Shown piece after piece: positions 54,818 to 63,728 of a stretch of DNA of 63,728 bases; the first letter of the stretch is position 1; the number at the start of each line of letters is the position of its first letter. Below the pieces are notes generated by a model. It did not search any database, was not told the origin of the DNA, and worked only from the letters and a program-made list of their open reading frames with translations. The DNA is from Cyanobium sp. PLM2.Bin73 (lineage in GTDB: Bacteria; Cyanobacteriota; Cyanobacteriia; PCC-6307; Cyanobiaceae). The stretch is from assembly GCA_007694915.1 (NCBI GenBank), contig REEV01000071.1, positions 1 to 63,728 of the forward strand, read 5' to 3'. Position numbers and translations under genes: made by a program.

Positions 54818-56212
54818 ATGGCTCTGGTACTGCTCCCCGGCCTGAACAACCTCATCGACGACATCAGCGAGGAGAAAAAGCTGCCCCCGGCCGTGGTGGA
54901 AGCGGCCCTGCGGGAGGCACTGCTCAAAGGCTACGAGCGCTACCGCCGCACCCTCTACCTCGGCATCAGCGAGGACCCGTTCGAGGAGGAGTACTTCTCC
55001 AACTTCGACGTGCAGCTCGACCTCGATGAGGAGGGCTATCGGGTGCTGGCCTCCAAGATCATCGTGGACGAGGTGGAGAGCGACGACCACCAGATCGCCA
55101 TCGACGAGGTGCGCCAGGTGGCCGAGGACGCCCAGATCGGTGACACCGTGGTGCTCGATGTCACCCCCGAGAAGGACGACTTCGGCCGCATGGCGGCCGC
55201 CACCACCAAGCAGGTACTGGCCCAGAAGCTGCGCGACCAGCAGCGCCGCATGATCCAGGAGGAGTTCGCCGATCTGGAGGATCCGGTTCTCACCGCCCGG
55301 GTGATCCGCTTCGAGCGCCAGAGCGTGATCATGGCCGTGAGCAGCGGTCTGGGCCGGCCCGAGGTGGAGGCCGAACTGCCCCGCCGCGACCAGCTGCCCA
55401 ACGACAACTACCGCGCCAACGCCACCTTCAAGGTGTTCCTCAAGGAGGTGAGTGAGGTGCCCCGGCGCGGCCCCCAGCTGTTCGTGAGCCGCGCCAACGC
55501 CGGCCTGGTGGTGTATTTGTTCGAGAACGAGGTGCCGGAGATCCAGGAGGGCTCGGTGCGGATCGTGGCCGTGGCCCGGGAGGCCAATCCCCCGTCGCGC
55601 TCGGTGGGTCCCCGCACCAAGGTGGCCGTGGATTCTGTGGAGCGCGAGGTGGATCCGGTGGGGGCCTGCATCGGCGCCCGCGGCTCCCGCATCCAGCAGG
55701 TGGTGAACGAGCTACGCGGCGAGAAGATCGATGTGATCCGCTGGTCGCCCGACCCCGGCCAGTACATCGCCAACTCCCTCAGTCCGGCCCGGGTGGAGAT
55801 GGTGAGGCTGGTGGATCCCGACGGCCACCACGCTCACGTGCTGGTGCCGCCCGACCAGCTCAGCCTGGCGATCGGGCGTGAGGGTCAGAACGTGCGCCTG
55901 GCGGCCCGCCTCACCGGCTGGAAGATCGACATCAAGAACGCCAGCGAGTACGACCAGGAGGCCGAGGACGCGGTGGTGGCGGAACTGATCGCCCACCGCG
56001 AGGAGGAGGAGCACCTGCAGGCCGAGGCCGAAGCCCGGCTGGCGGTGGAGCAGGCCGCCCGCGCCGAGGAGGATGCCCGCCTGCGGGAGCTCTACCCGCT
56101 GCCGGAGGACGAGGCCGACGACGGGCTTGAGGCAGAGGGCGGCTACGGCAGCGGAGAGCCTGAGGGCTCCCCGGAGGACTCCGAGGCCTCCGGCGTGCTG
56201 CAGGAGAGCTGA
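54818..56212 (+). CDS. nusA: transcription termination/antitermination factor NusA
   Basis: NusA (464 residues) binds RNA polymerase and nascent RNA to control pausing and termination. An N-terminal domain (1 to about 130, LREALLKGYERYRR near 30) is followed by an S1-like domain (140-205). The KH domains begin near 230, with EREVDPVGACIGARGSRIQQ near 275 and LAIGREGQNVRLAARLTGWK near 350. The tail is acidic (about 390-464). Confidence 0.95.
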   Translation: MALVLLPGLNNLIDDISEEKKLPPAVVEAALREALLKGYERYRRTLYLGISEDPFEEEYFSNFDVQLDLDEEGYRVLASKIIVDEVESDDHQIAIDEVRQVAEDAQIGDTVVLDVTPEKDDFGRMAAATTKQVLAQKLRDQQRRMIQEEFADLEDPVLTARVIRFERQSVIMAVSSGLGRPEVEAELPRRDQLPNDNYRANATFKVFLKEVSEVPRRGPQLFVSRANAGLVVYLFENEVPEIQEGSVRIVAVAREANPPSRSVGPRTKVAVDSVEREVDPVGACIGARGSRIQQVVNELRGEKIDVIRWSPDPGQYIANSLSPARVEMVRLVDPDGHHAHVLVPPDQLSLAIGREGQNVRLAARLTGWKIDIKNASEYDQEAEDAVVAELIAHREEEEHLQAEAEARLAVEQAARAEEDARLRELYPLPEDEADDGLEAEGGYGSGEPEGSPEDSEASGVLQES

Positions 56213-56217
56213 GACCG

Positions 56218-56493
56218 GTGGGGGAACGGCCGGTGATGCGGCGCTGCGTGGCCTGCCGTCAGCTGTGCGACCGCCGCCAGCTGTGGCGGGTGATCCACCT
56301 CGCTGGCGGCGGCGTGGCGCTGGACCGGGGCATGGGCCGCTCGGCCTACCTCTGCCCCAGTCCGGCCTGCCTGCAGGAGGCCCGTCGCCGGCGGCGCCTG
56401 CAGCGGGCTCTGCGCTGCCCGGTTGAGGACAGCCTGCTGGATCAGCTGGAGCAGCGATTGCTGGCGGGGGCGGCCGCTGATTCCCCGCACTGA
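56218..56493 (+). CDS. ylxR: YlxR family RNA-binding protein
   Basis: This 91-residue DUF448 protein starts GERPVMRRCVACRQLCDRRQ and continues LWRVIHL, with GRSAYLCPSPACLQEARRR near 41. It is usually found between nusA and infB and is thought to bind RNA or nucleoid DNA. Five bases separate it from nusA. Confidence 0.9.
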   Translation: MGERPVMRRCVACRQLCDRRQLWRVIHLAGGGVALDRGMGRSAYLCPSPACLQEARRRRRLQRALRCPVEDSLLDQLEQRLLAGAAADSPH

Positions 56494-56583
56494 GGCAAGA
56501 TGGCCATTGGCCGCTGTGCGCTGGCGGCCGGTGTCCCCTGCAGCCGCTTCGCCGGCCCGGGGCCCTGTCCATTGGAGATCTGA

Positions 56584-59500
56584 ATGACCAGCGGCGGCAA
56601 AGTGCGGATTTACGAGCTGTCCCGGGACCTGGGCCTGGAGAACAAGGACGTGCTCGATGCCGCCGATAAGCTCGGGCTGGCCGTGAAAAGCCACAGCAGC
56701 TCCATCAGCGACGGGGAAGCAGCGCGGATCCGCCAGCTGCTGGAGAAGGGCAGCAACGGCTCCGGCGCCAAGCCGGCAAGCCCGCCAGCGGGCAAGGCGA
56801 TCCTCACCGTCAAGAAAGCGGCCGCGCCTGCTCCCGCCGCCCCGGCCCCTCTAGCGCCCCAGAAGCCGGCGGCCCCGAAACCGGCGGCCGCAGCCCGGCC
56901 CAGCGTCCCGCAACGTCCCGCCGCTCCAGGCCCAGCGGCCGCCAAGCCGGCCATGGTCCAGCCTCCAGCAGCCGCCCAGCCTCCGGCAGCCGTCCAGCCG
57001 CCGGCGGCCAAACTGCCAGCGGACAAGCCCCCGGCGGCCACTCTCCCGGCAGCCAAGGCTCCGGCGCCTGCCGCCAAGCCGGCTGCTCCCGCCAGGCCCG
57101 CAGCCCCGGCACCGGCTCCGGCCTCGGCACCCGGCCGCCCAGCCAGCGCATCGCCGGCCCGGCCAGCCGCCCCCGCTCCCAGGTCCGCGAGCAAGCCACC
57201 GGTGGTGATCGCCTCCAAGCCCGCGCGGCCGGCCCCCCCCAGCACCAGCCGCAGGCCGGAGATGCCGGCCCGCCCCGGGGCCCCTACGCGACCGCAGATC
57301 GTGGGCAAGCCGGTGGCCGGCCAGGGCAGCCCCAGCCGGCCCGCCACCCCGGTGAACCGCTCGCCGGTGAGCCCCCGGCCGATGGCGCCCAAGCGCTCGG
57401 GCGCCCCCGCCCCCACGCGTCCCACCCAGCCCGGCAGGCCGGGCGGCTCCAGTCGCCTGGAACTGGTGGGCAAGCCGATCCGGCGCGACACCAGCACTGG
57501 GCCCACTGGCGGCACCAGCGGCGGCCCCAGCCGGCCGGCCCCCCCCACCCGGCCCGGGATGCCTGCCGGCATGCGCAAGCCGATGGCACCGGGCGAGCTG
57601 ATGCAGCTCCAGAAGCCCTCGGGCCGCACCCCGGCACCGCCGCCGCGCCGCGCCGGCGAGCGCAGCGACACAGCCGCTGATGCCCCCTCCAGCCCCGACC
57701 TGGTGCGGCCCGCGGCCACACCCCCCACAGCACCGCGCCGCCCAGGCTTCCGGGCACCGGTGGGACCCGCCGGTCGGGCCCGCCGCCCCGACTGGGATGA
57801 CAGCGCCAAGCTGGAGGCCCTGCGCAGCCGTTCGCCCCAGCGGCAGCGGCCGAAGGTGCACATCATCGGCGAGAACGATGATGCGCTCACCGCCGAAACC
57901 AGCGGCTACGCCGGCGAGCAGGAGGCGGTGGTGCTGCAGGCCAGCCTGGCCCGGCCAGCCAAGCCCCGCGGCGCCGCCAGCAGGGCCCCCAGGCCCACCG
58001 TGGCCGTGCGCAAGCGCCGCAAGGAAACCACCCGCCAGCGTCAGCGTCGCCGGGCGATGGAACTGCGGGCGGCCCGGGAAGCGAAGCAGCAGCGACCGGA
58101 GATGCTGGTGGTGCCCGAGGGCAACCTCACGGTGCAGGAACTGGCCGAGAAGCTGGGCCTGGAGAGCTCCGAGATCATCAAGAGCCTGTTCTTCAAGGGC
58201 ATCATCGCCACCGTCACCCAGAGCCTCGACCTTTCCACGATCGAAGCGGTGGCCGAGGAGTTCGGGGTGCCGGTGCTCCAGGACGACGTGGAGGAGGCTG
58301 CCGCCAAGACGGTGGAGATGATCGAGGACAGCGACCTCGAGCACCTGATCCGCAGGCCGCCCGTGGTCACCGTGATGGGCCACGTCGACCACGGCAAGAC
58401 CAGCCTGCTCGACTCCATCCGCAAGACCCGCGTCGCGGCGGGTGAAGCCGGTGGCATCACCCAGCACATCGGCGCCTACCAGGTGGAGATCGAGCACGGC
58501 GGCGAGCCGCGGCGCCTCACCTTCCTCGACACCCCCGGCCACGAGGCGTTTACCGCCATGCGCGCCCGCGGCACCAAGGTCACCGACATCGCCGTGTTGG
58601 TGGTGGCGGCCGACGATGGCGTGCGGCCCCAGACCCTGGAGGCGATCAGCCATGCCCGGGCCGCCAAGGTGCCGATCGTGGTGGCGATCAACAAGATCGA
58701 CAAGGAGGGCGCCTCGGCCGAGCGGGTGAAGCAGGAACTCTCCGGCCACGACCTGGTGGCCGAGGACTGGGGCGGCAGCACGGTGATGGTGCCGGTGAGC
58801 GCCATCAAGGACGACGGCATCGACAAGCTGCTGGAGATGATCCTGTTGGTGTCCGAGGTGGAGGACCTGCAGGCCAACCCCGACCGGATGGCCCGCGGCA
58901 CCGTGATCGAGGCCCATCTGGACAAGGCCAAGGGGCCCGTGGCCACCCTGCTGATCCAGAACGGCACCCTGCGCAGCGGCGATGTGCTGGCCGCCGGCCC
59001 GGTGCTGGGCAAGGTGCGCGCCATGGTTGACGACACCGGCAAGCGGGTGAAGACGGCCGGGCCGTCATCGGCCGTGGAGGCCCTCGGCTTCAGCGAGGTG
59101 CCAACCGCCGGCGATGAGTTTGAGGTGTACACCGATGAGAAGGCCGCGCGGGCGGTGGTGGGCGACCGGGCCAATGAGGCCCGTGCCACCCGCCTGGCCC
59201 AGCAGATGGCCTCGCGCCGGGTGTCCCTGGCCTCGATGTCGGGCCAGGCCAGCGAAGGCGACCTCAAGGAGCTCAACCTGATCCTCAAGGCCGACGTGCA
59301 GGGCTCGGTGGAGGCGATTCTCGGCTCCCTCGAGCAGTTGCCCCAGGGCGAGGTGCAGGTGCGGGTGCTGCTCTCGGCACCGGGCGAGATCACCGAAACC
59401 GACGTGGACCTGGCGGCGGCCTCAGGCGCCGTGATCGTGGGCTTCAACACCTCGATGGCCTCCGGCGCCAAACGCGCCGCCGATGCCACCGGCGTGGATG

Positions 59501-59880
59501 TGCGCGACTACGACGTGATCTACAAGCTGCTGGAGGACATCCAGCTGGCGATGGAGGGTCTGCTGGAGCCCGAGCTGGTGGAGGAGCCCCTCGGCGAGGC
59601 CGAGGTGCGGGCCGTGTTCACGATCGGCAAGAGCGCCGTGGCCGGTTGCTACGTCACCACCGGCAAGCTGCAGCGCAACGCCAAGCTGCGGGTGTGGCGC
59701 GGCAAGGAGAAGGTGTTCGAGGGCGACCTCGACTCCCTGCGCCGCAACAAGGACGACGTCAAGGAGGTGGCCACCGGCTTCGAGTGCGGGGTCTCCTGCG
59801 ACCGCTTCAGTGGTTGGCAGGAGAGCGACCGCATCGAGGCCTTCAAGCTGGTCACCCAGCGCCGCAGCCTCAGCACCTGA
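56584..59880 (+). CDS. infB: translation initiation factor IF-2
   Basis: This 1098-residue GTPase places initiator tRNA on the ribosome. It opens with an IF2-N domain ([20 protein letters not shown]). A long Pro/Ala-rich, disordered spacer follows (about 60-400), with an ARG-rich linker after it. The G domain has GHVDHGKTS at about 599-607 (G1), DTPGHEAF near 649 (G3) and NKID near 703 (G4). Domains II-IV run to the C-terminus ([20 protein letters not shown] near 881). A GGAG ribosome site lies ten or so bases before the ATG. Confidence 0.95.
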   Translation: MTSGGKVRIYELSRDLGLENKDVLDAADKLGLAVKSHSSSISDGEAARIRQLLEKGSNGSGAKPASPPAGKAILTVKKAAAPAPAAPAPLAPQKPAAPKPAAAARPSVPQRPAAPGPAAAKPAMVQPPAAAQPPAAVQPPAAKLPADKPPAATLPAAKAPAPAAKPAAPARPAAPAPAPASAPGRPASASPARPAAPAPRSASKPPVVIASKPARPAPPSTSRRPEMPARPGAPTRPQIVGKPVAGQGSPSRPATPVNRSPVSPRPMAPKRSGAPAPTRPTQPGRPGGSSRLELVGKPIRRDTSTGPTGGTSGGPSRPAPPTRPGMPAGMRKPMAPGELMQLQKPSGRTPAPPPRRAGERSDTAADAPSSPDLVRPAATPPTAPRRPGFRAPVGPAGRARRPDWDDSAKLEALRSRSPQRQRPKVHIIGENDDALTAETSGYAGEQEAVVLQASLARPAKPRGAASRAPRPTVAVRKRRKETTRQRQRRRAMELRAAREAKQQRPEMLVVPEGNLTVQELAEKLGLESSEIIKSLFFKGIIATVTQSLDLSTIEAVAEEFGVPVLQDDVEEAAAKTVEMIEDSDLEHLIRRPPVVTVMGHVDHGKTSLLDSIRKTRVAAGEAGGITQHIGAYQVEIEHGGEPRRLTFLDTPGHEAFTAMRARGTKVTDIAVLVVAADDGVRPQTLEAISHARAAKVPIVVAINKIDKEGASAERVKQELSGHDLVAEDWGGSTVMVPVSAIKDDGIDKLLEMILLVSEVEDLQANPDRMARGTVIEAHLDKAKGPVATLLIQNGTLRSGDVLAAGPVLGKVRAMVDDTGKRVKTAGPSSAVEALGFSEVPTAGDEFEVYTDEKAARAVVGDRANEARATRLAQQMASRRVSLASMSGQASEGDLKELNLILKADVQGSVEAILGSLEQLPQGEVQVRVLLSAPGEITETDVDLAAASGAVIVGFNTSMASGAKRAADATGVDVRDYDVIYKLLEDIQLAMEGLLEPELVEEPLGEAEVRAVFTIGKSAVAGCYVTTGKLQRNAKLRVWRGKEKVFEGDLDSLRRNKDDVKEVATGFECGVSCDRFSGWQESDRIEAFKLVTQRRSLST

Positions 59881-59905
59881 TCCTTCCATCGCCGGCCCCA
59901 GCCCC

Positions 59906-60631
59906 GTGAATCCGCGCAGCGAGCCCCTGCTCTGGCTACAGCTGATCGCCATCGGGGCCATCCCCCTGGAACTGCTGGCTCTGGTGCTGCTGCTGGCCAG
60001 GGCCGACCCAGGACCCTTTCCGGCCCTGGAGCGGCTGCTGGTGTGGGGGCTGGGGGCCCTGGCTCCGGCCCTACTGCTCTGGCGGCGGCCGGCCGACTGC
60101 TGCTCCCTGCTGCTGGTGCAGGTTCCCCTGGGGGCCCGCAGCGCCAGCCAGCGCAGCCTGGCGGCGGCCCAGGAGGCCCTGCCCGCCAGGCTGCTGATGG
60201 TGTCCGGTGCCGCTGCCCTGCTGCCGCTGCTCTGGACCCTGGACAGCCACGCCGCCCTGGCCGGCGCCCTCTCGCCTCTCGGCAACGGCAACCGCCTGGT
60301 GAGCCTGCTGTTGGCCGCCCTGCTGCTGGCCCTGCTGCTCTGGCAGTGGCAACAGCTGGTGCAGAGCTTCTGGCTGCTGTCACGCCCGCCCGGCGCTTTG
60401 GCGGGCCAACCGCCGCTGTCGAGCGAGCGCCTGGCCAGCGAACGGCTGAGCCTGGGCATCCCGCTGCTGCTGCTCGAACCCCTGGACCTGGACAGGGCGA
60501 CCAGGGAATCGCCCCCTGCTCCCCCCGCAGCCGCTGCCGCCCGTTCAGCCGTTGGGGAGCCGGTTGCGGTCGAGCCAGAGCAGGGAGCCGCAGACGAGCA
60601 GGGCGACGACCTGGATCAAGAGGTCGGCTGA
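59906..60631 (+). CDS. low-complexity-tail membrane protein
   Basis: This 241-residue integral membrane protein is known in cyanobacteria as a low-complexity-tail membrane protein and commonly follows infB. Three to four hydrophobic stretches are visible (WLQLIAIGAIPLELLALVLL near 10, LLVWGLGALAPALLLW near 44, a long one near 100-115, and RLVSLLLAALLLALLLWQWQ near 131). The tail from about 190 is Pro/Ala/Glu-rich. GTG 59906 is taken as start. The 3' end overlaps the convergent DUF3493 gene. Function unknown. Confidence 0.7.
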   Translation: MNPRSEPLLWLQLIAIGAIPLELLALVLLLARADPGPFPALERLLVWGLGALAPALLLWRRPADCCSLLLVQVPLGARSASQRSLAAAQEALPARLLMVSGAAALLPLLWTLDSHAALAGALSPLGNGNRLVSLLLAALLLALLLWQWQQLVQSFWLLSRPPGALAGQPPLSSERLASERLSLGIPLLLLEPLDLDRATRESPPAPPAAAAARSAVGEPVAVEPEQGAADEQGDDLDQEVG

Positions 60632-60811
60632 GGCCACCTCACCACCTCCGGCCGAGCGCATGGCCATGGTGGCCAGGCCGATGGCAGCCGAGGCGCTGAG
60701 GGCCAGCCACAGGGCCCTGCGCAGACCCCGCCAGGGGGTGCGCGCCTCAAGCAGCAGCCGGGCCTTCACGGCGGGATCCAGCTGCCTCGAGTTGGGGGAA
60801 TCGGATGCCAT
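60545..60811 (-). CDS. DUF3493 family membrane protein
   Basis: This protein of about 88 residues has LDPAVKARLLLEARTPWRGL and RRALWLALSASAAIGL at the N-terminal side, followed by a second helix (LLIQVVALLVCGSLLWL). This matches the DUF3493 pattern of cyanobacteria and plastids. ATG 60811 is preferred to GTG 60817. It overlaps the end of the low-complexity protein gene by 87 bases on the opposite strand. Confidence 0.8.
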   Translation of the reverse strand: MASDSPNSRQLDPAVKARLLLEARTPWRGLRRALWLALSASAAIGLATMAMRSAGGGEVASADLLIQVVALLVCGSLLWLDRNRLPNG

Positions 60812-60854
60812 GGGCACGATGAGGGAGGATTGCCGAATGCTAATTTGGCCAGGT

Positions 60855-60926
<72 letters not shown>

Positions 60927-61113
60927 TTTCAGGTCATTTCGTCGCCACCCACGGCGCCCATTCAGGCCTCCTCAAAAGACCACATTACAAGGGATTTAAG
61001 CCAATGGCTTTGGGCCAAAACCTTCAGGCCACCCTGAAACTTTCTGTGCTGTGAAACACATGGATTCTGCCTGGATCGCCACGATGATGGCTTGAGTTTC
61101 ACGATGTCAGGCG

Positions 61114-62121
61114 ATGCCCAAGAAGGACCATCGCAGTCCCCAGAAGAGGCAAACCAGGGGCCCTCGGCCAGCTGGAATCAGCTGGCCTATGCAGGCATCA
61201 TGCGGCCTGGTCATGATCACGGCAGGCCTGTTGGCCTGGCTTGGAGCGCCACGCTTGATAGCCTGGCGCTCAGCACCGGATAGCGAAGGGGGAACTGACC
61301 AGATCCAGGCGATTCACGGCGATGATCTCTATCAGCCAAGTGTGGGACAAGACGGCAAAAACGTCATCTGGGTGCCCACCCAGGATGATCTGATGCAAGC
61401 CATGCTGGAGGCCCTGAACATCCAGCCCGACGATATTCTCTACGACCTGGGTTCCGGGGACGGCAAGATCGTGATCAACGCCGCCCAGCAATACAACATC
61501 AATGCAGTGGGCATTGAATATGACCCCCAACTGGTTGAGCTGGCCAAGCGCAACGCTGCTCGCGCAGGAGTTGAGGACCAAACGACTTTTGTGCGGGGCG
61601 ATATCTTTCAAGAGGATTTCAGCAATGCCAGCGCAGTAGCCCTCTACCTGCTTCCGGAACTGAACCTAAAGCTTAAACCCACAATCCTCTCCATGCGTCC
61701 AGGCACCCGAGTGGTTTCCAATACCTTCGACATGGGGACATGGCCAGCTGACACAACGATTGAGCTGGACAGGAGCACCCGGGCGTACTACTGGGTTGTA
61801 CCAGCCAGGGTGCAGGGCCGCTGGCAACTTGAGGATTCCACTAACAACACTGTGGGCGAACTGGATCTCCGCCAGGAGTTCCAGCTGGTCGGCGGTGAGG
61901 TCGTCATCAACGGCGAGGTCTTCACGATCCTCTCCGGGAGGATGGAGGGTGAGGCCATCACGTTCACCTATGGCCACCGAACAGCCAACGGCGATCGCTC
62001 CCACGGAAGCTTTCAGGGAACTGTACGGGCAGACCGGCTTCAGGGAACCCTCAACAAACAAGCCAAACAGCAACAGCTCACCGGTCGCCTGCGGGCCAGT
62101 CAGAGGCAGGGTTTGACATGA
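61114..62121 (+). CDS. membrane-anchored class I SAM methyltransferase
   Basis: This 335-residue protein starts with a basic stretch and one hydrophobic helix (about 28-50, ASCGLVMITAGLLAWLG), so it is probably membrane-anchored or exported. A methyltransferase-like domain follows: ILYDLGSGDGKIVINAA near 108 (SAM motif I) and VGIEYDPQLVELAKRNAARA near 130, then the VALYLLPELNLKLKP segment near 171. The C-terminal 110 residues are beta-rich and unrecognised. The stop overlaps the permease start (ATGA). An alternative start is Met at 61189. The target is unknown. Confidence 0.7.
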   Translation: MPKKDHRSPQKRQTRGPRPAGISWPMQASCGLVMITAGLLAWLGAPRLIAWRSAPDSEGGTDQIQAIHGDDLYQPSVGQDGKNVIWVPTQDDLMQAMLEALNIQPDDILYDLGSGDGKIVINAAQQYNINAVGIEYDPQLVELAKRNAARAGVEDQTTFVRGDIFQEDFSNASAVALYLLPELNLKLKPTILSMRPGTRVVSNTFDMGTWPADTTIELDRSTRAYYWVVPARVQGRWQLEDSTNNTVGELDLRQEFQLVGGEVVINGEVFTILSGRMEGEAITFTYGHRTANGDRSHGSFQGTVRADRLQGTLNKQAKQQQLTGRLRASQRQGLT

Positions 62122-63524
62122 GTCCGCCTGGGCTGCAAATGGCAAGCAGATCCCCTGATGCCTTCGCCGCCAACCCTCCCGCCAGGATGATCCTCTGGTG
62201 GGAAGCGGTGTGCATGATTGTGGGCCTGGTGATCGGCGCTGGGATCTTCAGGACTCCAAGTCTGGTGGCGCAATTCACCCAGGATCCAGGCTGGTTGATC
62301 ACCGCCTGGATCCTGGGGGCGGGGGTGAGCTTCAGCGGAGCTCTCTGTTACGCCGAGCTGAGTTCAGCCCACCCACACATCGGCGGCGACTATCACTTTC
62401 TCACCCTGGCCTATGGCCGCCGATTAGCGTTTCTCTACGCCTGGGCCAAGGCAACCGTGATCAATCCGGGATCAATTGCACTGTTGGCCTTCTTATTCAG
62501 CGACAGCCTCAGTCGAGTCCTGCCCCTGGGATCCCGCTCCCAAAGCCTGTGGGCCCTGCTGGTGGTAGCCCTCCTCACGGCTTTCAATCTGCTCGGAATC
62601 CATGTGGCCGCCGCCCTGCAGAAGCGACTTGTCGTGGTGCTCCTTGCTGGCTTGTTGATCATCACATGGGCAGGCTTTGCCAGCGACATCGACCTCGCTG
62701 CCATCTCCAGCCAGGCGTTCCAGAGCAGACCGCCGACAGGCAACCTGGGCACTGCAATGGTTTTCGTGCTGCTCACGTTCGGCGGTTGGAACGAAGCCGC
62801 AAGCATTTCCGCAGACGTGAAAGGGGGGCATCGGGCTACCGCTGCTGTGCTGCTGCTGAGCCTGACGCTCATCACTGCCATCTATCTGCTGTTTAACCTC
62901 GCGCTGCTTTCAGCGCTTGGTATCAACGCCCTGGCAGAGAACTCCATGGCGGCGGTGACCGTTCTCGCCAACTCCCTCGGCCCAGGAGCCGAGCTAGCCG
63001 TCGTGCTTCTCATCGGAGCTGCGACTCTCTCCAGCATCAACGCCACCATGGCGATGGGCGCCCGCGCCAATCAGGCCCTGGCACAGGATTGGGAAATCCT
63101 GAAAATCGGCTCTGGACCGCAGCTCCAGCGCCATACTCGCACCGCCAATGTGCTGCTCCAGAGCTTGATCAGCAGCACCATGATCGTGGTGGCTGCGGTG
63201 CAGCCGGATGGATTCAAGGCCATCGTGGAATATACGGCCCCCTTGTTCTGGACCTTTCTCAGCCTGGTTGCCCTGGCAGTGATCATCCTGCGCCACAACA
63301 CCCCCCATATTCGGGCCCCATTCCGGACACCACTCTTTCCGTTGCTGCCACTGCTGTTCGGGGCCGCTTGCGTCTATCTCACAATGTCCAGCGTGCAGTA
63401 CGCGGTGGCCAACCAGGGAGGTTTCATCTCGCTGTTGGTACTGGCTTCGGGGATGCTGGCATTGGCTGGTCTGAGTGGTCGTCAACGCCAGCAAAACATT
63501 TCGGCCAAGCAACCGGGACCCTGA
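62118..63524 (+). CDS. APC-family amino acid permease
   Basis: This 468-residue transporter has about 12 membrane helices. ILWWEAVCMIVGLVIGAGIF at the first helix contains the GLVIGAGIF motif of the APC superfamily. SFSGALCYAELSSAHPHIGG near 71, FVLLTFGGWNEAASISADVK near 214, and SSINATMAMGARANQALAQD near 295 are also typical. It is coupled by four bases to the membrane-anchored methyltransferase upstream. The substrate is probably an amino acid or polyamine, not assignable by eye. Confidence 0.85.
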   Translation: MSPPGLQMASRSPDAFAANPPARMILWWEAVCMIVGLVIGAGIFRTPSLVAQFTQDPGWLITAWILGAGVSFSGALCYAELSSAHPHIGGDYHFLTLAYGRRLAFLYAWAKATVINPGSIALLAFLFSDSLSRVLPLGSRSQSLWALLVVALLTAFNLLGIHVAAALQKRLVVVLLAGLLIITWAGFASDIDLAAISSQAFQSRPPTGNLGTAMVFVLLTFGGWNEAASISADVKGGHRATAAVLLLSLTLITAIYLLFNLALLSALGINALAENSMAAVTVLANSLGPGAELAVVLLIGAATLSSINATMAMGARANQALAQDWEILKIGSGPQLQRHTRTANVLLQSLISSTMIVVAAVQPDGFKAIVEYTAPLFWTFLSLVALAVIILRHNTPHIRAPFRTPLFPLLPLLFGAACVYLTMSSVQYAVANQGGFISLLVLASGMLALAGLSGRQRQQNISAKQPGP

Positions 63525-63684
63525 AAGTTGCAGCAGCTGCACATGAGCGCCCGCAGCAATTCCCAGAATGACCTGCAGCAAACGCCAGGTTCAGCCTGCT
63601 GCCATAACTCAAGGCTAGACCAGTCAACCGCTGGCAGGGGGCTGCTGGCATTGCCACCCGTTGCCGACATGTAATGGAGCCATG

Positions 63685-63712
63685 AAAAAACCCCCTCCCG
63701 TCCGGGAGGGGG
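63685..63712 (-). terminator. intrinsic terminator of a minus-strand gene to the right
   Basis: CCCCCTCCC (63691-63699) pairs with GGGAGGGGG (63704-63712) around a GTCC loop. On the minus strand the stem is followed by TTTTTT (63690-63685). This is a classic intrinsic terminator for a transcript entering from beyond the right edge. On the plus strand there is no T run, so it need not serve the permease gene. Confidence 0.85.
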
Positions 63713-63728
63713 CAGCCGAGATTCCGTC

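Noticed and set aside
56851-58917. 688-codon minus-strand open frame opposite infB
   Set aside because: It is an antisense artefact of the Pro/Ala-rich infB spacer and G domain.

Overview
The window looks like chromosomal DNA of a GC-rich picocyanobacterium of the Cyanobium/Synechococcus type. The signs are an RNA polymerase beta' subunit split into rpoC1 and rpoC2, a high-light-inducible protein gene directly after rpoC2, ycf35, several small cyanobacterial families (DUF3143, DUF2997, DUF3493), the rimP-nusA-ylxR-infB operon followed by a low-complexity-tail membrane protein, and HIP1-type GCGATCGC octamers. The genus-level assignment is inference.

Bases 1-25297 form an accessory cell-surface glycan island, patchy in base composition and full of broken genes. 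It starts with nested transposase debris (a three-frame ISAs1 relic beside an IS256-family fragment). Two perfect 19-bp inverted repeats follow, at 1172-1190 and 12348-12366. They enclose about 11.2 kb carrying an FkbM-type methyltransferase, a second methyltransferase, a coiled-coil protein with 14-residue repeats, a GT2, a GT90, a GT2-GT4 fusion, a GT4-like enzyme and a truncated PIG-L deacetylase. Homology on both outer sides stops at, or one base from, the repeat tips, so the repeats mark real junctions. Beyond them lie a GT92-like glycosyltransferase with a Nif11-like tail (in an AT-richer patch), an IS5 relic, an unknown 594-residue protein, a methyltransferase overlapped by a small Nif11-like ORF, a chain of three coupled genes (coiled-coil protein, CgeB-like GT, CgeB-GT4 fusion), and a very large GT2/RgpF-type protein. 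Together they look like a set for building and decorating a surface polysaccharide or glycoprotein glycan.

Bases 25294-28969 hold a compact biotin operon (bioF, a BioH/BioK-type esterase, bioC, bioD, a small membrane protein), coupled by overlapping start and stop codons; bioF also overlaps the last glycan gene. No bioA is seen. From 29002 to 38381 come housekeeping and conserved cyanobacterial genes: DUF3143, a J-domain protein, rsmG, aldo/keto reductase, ferredoxin, ycf35, DUF2997, a HEAT-repeat protein, a sodium:solute symporter, an NAD(P)-binding protein of unknown role, and rlmN.

Bases 38378-49344 carry, on the minus strand, rpsT-tatD-rpoB-rpoC1-rpoC2-hli, with a strong two-tier stem-loop in the rpoB leader. 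From 49460 come hisD, a secreted small protein, rpiA, an HtrA-type protease, a metallophosphoesterase, then rimP-nusA-ylxR-infB, a tRNA-Thr(CGT), a membrane-anchored methyltransferase coupled to an APC-family permease, and a minus-strand terminator belonging to a gene beyond the right edge.
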